A DNA stretch of 10,000 nt from Penaeus vannamei (Eukaryota; Arthropoda; Malacostraca; Decapoda; Penaeidae). The position numbers were made by a program, and so were the translations under genes. Under the pieces are notes generated by a model that was given only the letters and a program-made list of their open reading frames with translations, did not search any database and was not told the origin of the DNA. Positions 7,263 through 10,000 of this stretch are shown here, in pieces. Where the stretch lies: contig NC_091567.1 in assembly GCF_042767895.1 (NCBI RefSeq), positions 485,122 to 495,121 of the forward strand. The letters are read 5' to 3'. The number at the start of each line of letters is the position of its first letter. Position 1 is the stretch's first letter.

Positions 7263-7379
7263 GGGCCTCAGGTAATGGAGGTGCCGGTAGTGGAGGGCGT
7301 TAGCGAGGGTGTGAGGAGCATGAGGGTGGCCGCGCTGCCCTACACGATCACACCATTACCACACACCACTAATTCAGGC

Positions 7380-7710
7380 TTCCCGCCACTCCACGTGGAG
7401 CTGCTTGTGTTTACCTCCGACGCGCCACCATCATGGCCGACAAGTTTGAATTTCATTGGCTCTCAAAGCCCGCGATCAATGGTTAACTCCGCCCTTTTTC
7501 CCCATAAACGGGTAAAAACGCGGACTTGGCGCGGCGAGTTTCGATTGGCTCAGGAGGGGTAATTGCGCCCGGGGATTGGTCGGCTCTCGGCCAATCACGT
7601 CCGAGGTGGCATGTTCTCCACGTGGAATCTTCGCGGCTGGTTGAGGAACGTGGCTGCTTGAAGGTTTTGGCCTAGCCACGGTTTCCCATTGAATTTCTTG
7701 CCGCCAATTC
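7380..7710. promoter_or_regulatory. Promoter-like segment with CCAAT array
   Basis: Five CCAAT boxes are present: on the minus strand at 7455-7459, 7544-7548 and 7575-7579 (read as ATTGG), and on the + strand at 7591-7595 and 7704-7708. Two of them are 31 bases apart, close to three helical turns, as in many NF-Y-controlled cell-cycle promoters. Also seen are a CCGCCC GC box (7489-7494), E2F-like TTCCCGCC (7380-7387) and CTTGGCGC (7525-7532), and two CCACGTGG E-boxes (7391-7398 and 7618-7625), the first inside the 12-bp palindrome CTCCACGTGGAG. No TATA box stands out. The motif set is known from histone and proliferation genes, but no such gene is visible here. The direction of transcription cannot be decided. 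Confidence 0.5.
7433..7486 (+). other. 17-codon short ORF in strong Kozak context
   Basis: An ATG at 7433 has A at -3 and G at +4 (ACCATCATGG), a strong eukaryotic start context. The frame encodes 17 residues, MADKFEFHWLSKPAING, and stops with TAA at 7484-7486. It overlaps a CCAAT box and the GC box, so it may simply lie in promoter DNA. Otherwise it could be an upstream ORF in a 5' UTR, or the start of a coding exon; however, the only GT near its end (7482) is a poor splice donor. I do not call it a gene. Confidence 0.2.
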
Positions 7711-8040
7711 CAAGACTGGAATGGCAACGAGATTAACTCTTTCCCGTGACTTGAAAGGCGACGTTGGATGGCCCCCAAGCACCCGCTCCACGACGCACTC
7801 AACGGCATATGGACGCCTGGACGGGCGGGGGCGCCGGCGATCCCATATGGCCGGGTGCGGGTGCGGGTTCGAGTGGGTATCGGGTTCGGGTGTCGGGTGA
7901 ACCGCCGGTCACATTGCGGACGCGACGGGGCGACGAGGGAACCACTGCGGCCGATAACGCTGGCGACTTCTTTGTTGTAGGTGAACCACTATCACTACAC
8001 TCTCGCGCACACATATTGGCTTACATACATGCTTACTGCT
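7711..8040. other. CpG-rich sequence downstream of CCAAT array, possible 5' exon
   Basis: Non-repetitive GC-rich DNA continues from the CCAAT array and stops near 8040, where CT repeat begins. Two + strand frames are open: one from ATG 7768 to TAG 7980, and one from ATG 7809 running on into the CT satellite. Neither has a recognisable domain. TAG/GTGAAC at 7978-7986 resembles a 5' splice site. The CTTCTTTGTTGTAG before it equally resembles a 3' splice site, so the motif is ambiguous. A first exon here is plausible but unproven. Confidence 0.3.
7853..7897 (+). promoter_or_regulatory. Seven-tract G-quadruplex motif
   Basis: Seven GGG runs at 7853, 7859, 7865, 7875, 7882, 7888 and 7895 are separated by loops of 3, 3, 7, 4, 3 and 4 bases. 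Any four consecutive runs satisfy the usual G3+N1-7 rule. Unlike the G-rich tracts elsewhere in the window, this lies in complex, CpG-rich sequence downstream of the CCAAT array. G-quadruplexes near transcription starts are known to influence transcription or translation; an effect here is inference. Confidence 0.7.
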
Positions 8041-8160
8041 TCTCTCTCTCTCTCTCTCTCGTCGCTCTCGCCTCTCCTCGACTGCCTCTTCCTCGTTCTC
8101 CGGCTCTCTCCTGCTCACTCTCTCACTTACCTTTTTTTCCCTTTTCCACTCTGTCATCTT
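8041..8160. repeat. Degenerate CT-rich lead-in
   Basis: (CT)10 at the start is followed by C/T-rich words with scattered G and A (CGTCGCTCTCGCC, CTCCGGCTCTC). It is the decayed left edge of the large CT satellite. Confidence 0.8.
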
Positions 8161-8163
8161 TTC

Positions 8164-8258
<95 letters not shown>

Positions 8259-8294
8259 CCCTCTCCCTCTCCCTCTCTCTCTCCCTCTCCCTCT

Positions 8295-8335
<41 letters not shown>

Positions 8336-8372
8336 TCCCTCTCCCTCTCCCTCTCCCTCTCCCTCTCCCTCT

Positions 8373-8453
<81 letters not shown>

Positions 8454-8535
8454 TCCCTCTCCCTCTCCCTCTCCCTCCCCCTCTCCCTCTCCCTCTCCCT
8501 CTCCCTCTCTTTCCCTTTCCCTCCTCCTCTCCCCA

Positions 8536-8631
<96 letters not shown>
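8161..8631. repeat. Layered (CT)n / (CCCTCT)n satellite
   Basis: Pure (CT)n blocks (about 8167-8253, 8300-8330, 8380-8449 and 8537-8631) alternate with blocks of the hexamer CCCTCT (about 8254-8299, 8331-8379 and 8450-8508). The junction word CCCTCCCT occurs at 8295-8302 and 8373-8380, 78 bases apart (13 hexamers). This points to duplication of a hexamer-plus-dinucleotide segment. Open frames are Ser/Leu/Pro on + and Arg/Glu/Gly on minus, and are artefacts. Confidence 0.95.
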
Positions 8632-8634
<3 letters not shown>

Positions 8635-8780
8635 ATTACCAGATAAGTTCTCACACTCGGTCACGCACGCACAAGCACATCTGCCTCCTTCCCCTTTAAC
8701 AATTTTCTTCTTCAAACAAAACTTTTTCCCGCGACAGCACACGTTCCCACACGCGAGTGCACGCCTGCTCTCACCCTGGC
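8632..8780. other. Complex spacer, nothing recognised
   Basis: About 150 bases of C/A-richer mixed sequence (TCACGCACGCACAAGC is visible) follow the satellite. No gene or RNA signal was seen. Confidence 0.5.
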
Positions 8781-8824
8781 TGCTCTCCCCCTCTCCCCCT
8801 CTCCCCTCTCCCCTCTCCCTCTGC
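8781..8824. repeat. (CTCCCC)n short hexamer repeat
   Basis: Six or so copies of CTCCCC and close variants (CTCTCCCC) make a small C-rich tract related in style to the CCCTCT blocks 150 bases earlier. Confidence 0.85.
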
Positions 8825-9060
8825 CTTTTCTCCCATTCTTGCTTGTCTTGCTTACTCTCCGCTCATTCTGTTTTGCTTTTTAATGGTTTGCAATTCCCCG
8901 GGCAGCTGTTGTATTTATTTATTTGTACGTGTTTGTGGGCTCAATCATTCACTCATTTTTTTGTTTTTGTTTTTAATTCTCGTTCTCCTTCTGTCTATCT
9001 TTATATCCGTCTGTCTATCTGTCTTTCCCTCCATCATTCCCTCCCTATCTACCTACTTAC
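8825..9060. other. T-rich mixed sequence with TCTG/TCTA patch
   Basis: Mostly complex pyrimidine-rich sequence. A TTTATTTATTTG motif occurs near 8914. A degenerate (TCTG/TCTA) tetranucleotide patch at about 8989-9025 contains GTCTGTCTATCTGTCT. No gene was recognised. Confidence 0.6.
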
Positions 9061-9156
9061 CTCAAATCTCTCCCTTCCTCCCTCCCTTCCTCCCTCCTCC
9101 CTTCCTCCCCTCCTCCCTCCCTCCCTTCCTCCCTTCCTCCCTCCCTCAAATCCCTC
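9061..9156. repeat. (CCTT/CCTC)n tract flanked by direct repeats
   Basis: CTCCCTTCCTCCCTCC-type words are framed by CTCAAATCTCTC at 9061 and CTCAAATCCCTC at 9145, an 84-base offset. The flanking words suggest that the tract expanded between, or was duplicated together with, these anchors. Confidence 0.85.
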
Positions 9157-9160
9157 TCAA

Positions 9161-9163
<3 letters not shown>

Positions 9164-9240
<77 letters not shown>
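9164..9240. repeat. (CA)38 microsatellite
   Basis: This is a perfect CA run of 77 bases with no interruption, bordered by AATTT on the left and GCCCAGGCCC on the right. Perfect arrays of this length are usually highly variable in length. Confidence 0.98.
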
Positions 9241-9242
<2 letters not shown>

Positions 9243-9562
9243 CCAGGCCCAGGGAAGCGGGGCGAGGGGGCGAGGGGGGGGGGTGTTAGGGGAGCGAGGA
9301 GAGGGGGAACACTTGATTGGTTTTTCAATTGTTTTGACCAGGACTGGATTAGAAATATGATCTTGATTGGAGTTGATGATGGGCTGTATAGGTCGTCGAG
9401 GGGGTGAGGGGGGGGATGGGGGCGGAAGGGGGGAGGGGGAGAGCAGGAATAGGAGGAGGAAGGAAGGAAGGAGGGAAGAGGGAGAGGGGAGTGAATTGAG
9501 GTGGGAAAGGGAAGGGAGGGGCGGCAGAGACAGATAGAGTGGCAGTGATATGTGTGGAAGTG
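9241..9562. repeat. G-rich tract with a complex insert
   Basis: Two G/A-rich blocks (about 9255-9308 and 9399-9530) flank some 90 bases of mixed sequence. The insert holds a repeated CTTGATTGG at 9312 and 9362. G-runs of eight to nine occur in both blocks. No gene is supported. Confidence 0.75.

Positions 9563-9591
<29 letters not shown>
9563..9591. repeat. T29 homopolymer
   Basis: Twenty-nine consecutive T residues (a poly-A on the minus strand). CATAAA, a weak polyadenylation-signal variant, lies six bases upstream of the A-run on the minus strand. A retroposed poly-A tail is therefore conceivable, but no gene body is attached. The length is sensitive to sequencing error. Confidence 0.95.
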
Positions 9592-9594
<3 letters not shown>

Positions 9595-9665
9595 GATTTA
9601 TGCATTCTCTTGTATAGCTATACATACCTATAATATTTACCTATTAGTCTATATTCATATGTGTA
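9592..9665. other. Short AT-rich spacer
   Basis: About 70 AT-rich bases (TATAGCTATACATACCTATAA is nearly self-complementary at its left end) separate the T-run from the GT minisatellite. Nothing functional was recognised. Confidence 0.5.
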
Positions 9666-9995
9666 TCTGCGTGTATGTGTGTGTGAGTGTATGTGTGTGT
9701 TAGTGTGTGTTAGTGCGTGTGTCTTTGTGTGACTGTCTGTATCTGTGTGTGTGAGTGTGTGTATCTGTGTGTGTGAGTGTGTGTATCTGTGTGTGTGAGT
9801 GTGTGTATCTGTGTGAGTGTGTGTATCTGTGTGTGTGAGTGTCTGTATCTGTGTGTGTGAGTGTGTGTATCTGTGTGCGTGAGTGTGTGTATCTATGTGT
9901 GTGAGTGTGTGTGAGTGTGTGTATCTGTGTGTGTGAGTGTGTGTATCTGTGTGTGTGAGTGTATGTGCGTGTGCGTGTGTCTGTGTCTGTTTAAA
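9666..9995. repeat. GT-rich tract containing a 22-bp minisatellite
   Basis: TATCT anchors lie at 9740, 9762, 9784, 9806, 9824, 9846, 9868, 9890, 9922 and 9944. Seven of the nine steps are exactly 22 bases, one is 18 (a GTGT deletion) and one is 32 (a ten-base insertion). The unit is TATC plus (TG) runs with one GAG. The left part, 9666-9735, is less regular GT. The array is close to the window end, so its right border is uncertain. Confidence 0.92.
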
Positions 9996-10000
9996 TCTGT

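Larger units (their letters stand above)
6756..7370. other. CpG-containing complex sequence with hairpins
   Basis: About 600 bases of non-repetitive sequence, GC-richer and with more CpG than the left part of the window; a NotI site GCGGCCGC lies at 6845-6852. Overlapping open frames of about 70-100 codons on both strands show no recognisable domain and are probably chance frames in GC-rich DNA. Together with 7380-7980 it looks like the upstream part of a gene. Confidence 0.5.

Noticed and set aside
7476..7808. 110-codon minus-strand open frame in the CCAAT region
   Set aside because: Complex composition but no recognisable domain, and it overlaps promoter motifs. Frames of this length occur by chance in GC-rich DNA.
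7862..7878. GGGTTCGAGTGG, similar to a tRNA B box (T-arm)
   Set aside because: No A box, acceptor stem or cloverleaf can be built at the proper upstream distance. The motif is part of a GGGT-rich stretch.
7853..7897. GGGTNC repeats as interstitial telomere sequence
   Set aside because: Arthropod telomeres use TTAGG-type repeats. This run is GGGTGC/GGGTTCG and irregular.
7764..8633. 289-codon + strand open frame across the promoter-like region and CT satellite
   Set aside because: Its first codon is TTG, its second half is poly-Ser/Leu from (CT)n, and the first 90 residues match no family. The ATG at 7809 remains only a possible exon start.
7909..8742. Minus-strand Arg/Glu-rich frame resembling an RE/RD-repeat protein
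   Set aside because: The Arg-Glu alternation is exactly the translation of (GA)n on the minus strand.

Overview
The window looks like intergenic or intronic DNA of a eukaryote. It is dominated by simple-sequence repeats and short minisatellites: long (GA)n/(CT)n, (GT)n/(CA)n, G-rich purine tracts and homopolymers. Well over half of the 10 kb is low-complexity. No protein-coding gene, RNA gene, CRISPR array or transposase can be supported. The long open frames are artefacts: dinucleotide and purine-rich repeats contain no stop codons and translate to poly-Ser/Leu, Arg/Glu, Pro-rich, Thr/His or Val/Cys strings. Very dense AG/AC microsatellites are known from decapod crustaceans, penaeid shrimps in particular, so a shrimp-like arthropod is my best guess. 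That is an inference from repeat style only; another invertebrate is possible.

Layout. 1-432 is a C/T-rich degenerate minisatellite. 591-2203 is almost continuous purine-rich DNA holding a four-copy higher-order repeat, long (GA)n runs and a GGA/GGGA tract. 2204-2526 is complex sequence with two inverted repeats. 2527-2945 is C15 followed by a CA-rich tract. 3111-4077 is G-rich and holds an exact 30-bp-spaced repeat and a 57-59 bp minisatellite. 4149-5188 runs (CT)n, then (GA)n, then a perfect 14-bp minisatellite of 12 copies, then (GA)n, then (CT)n. 5475-5692 is a small palindrome-rich island. 5693-6003 is GT/GA compound repeat. 6004-6627 is the first long stretch of complex sequence, followed by a (GT)n tract. 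6756-8040 is the most gene-like part: CpG-containing complex DNA with hairpin-forming inverted repeats, five CCAAT boxes (two 31 bp apart), a GC box, CACGTG E-boxes, E2F-like sites and a seven-tract G-quadruplex motif. It looks like a promoter or 5' end of a gene whose body is outside the window or hidden in non-coding exons. 8041-8631 is a layered CT/CCCTCT satellite. 8632-10000 is mixed spacer, (CCTT/CCTC)n, (CA)38, a G-rich tract, T29 and a 22-bp GT minisatellite running to the window end.

A large-scale property is that repeat blocks switch between purine-rich and pyrimidine-rich on the given strand, with sharp borders. Complementary tracts therefore lie in inverted orientation a few hundred bases apart. 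The features that most deserve a second look are the CCAAT/E2F promoter-like segment, the palindrome-rich island at about 5.5 kb and the layered minisatellites.
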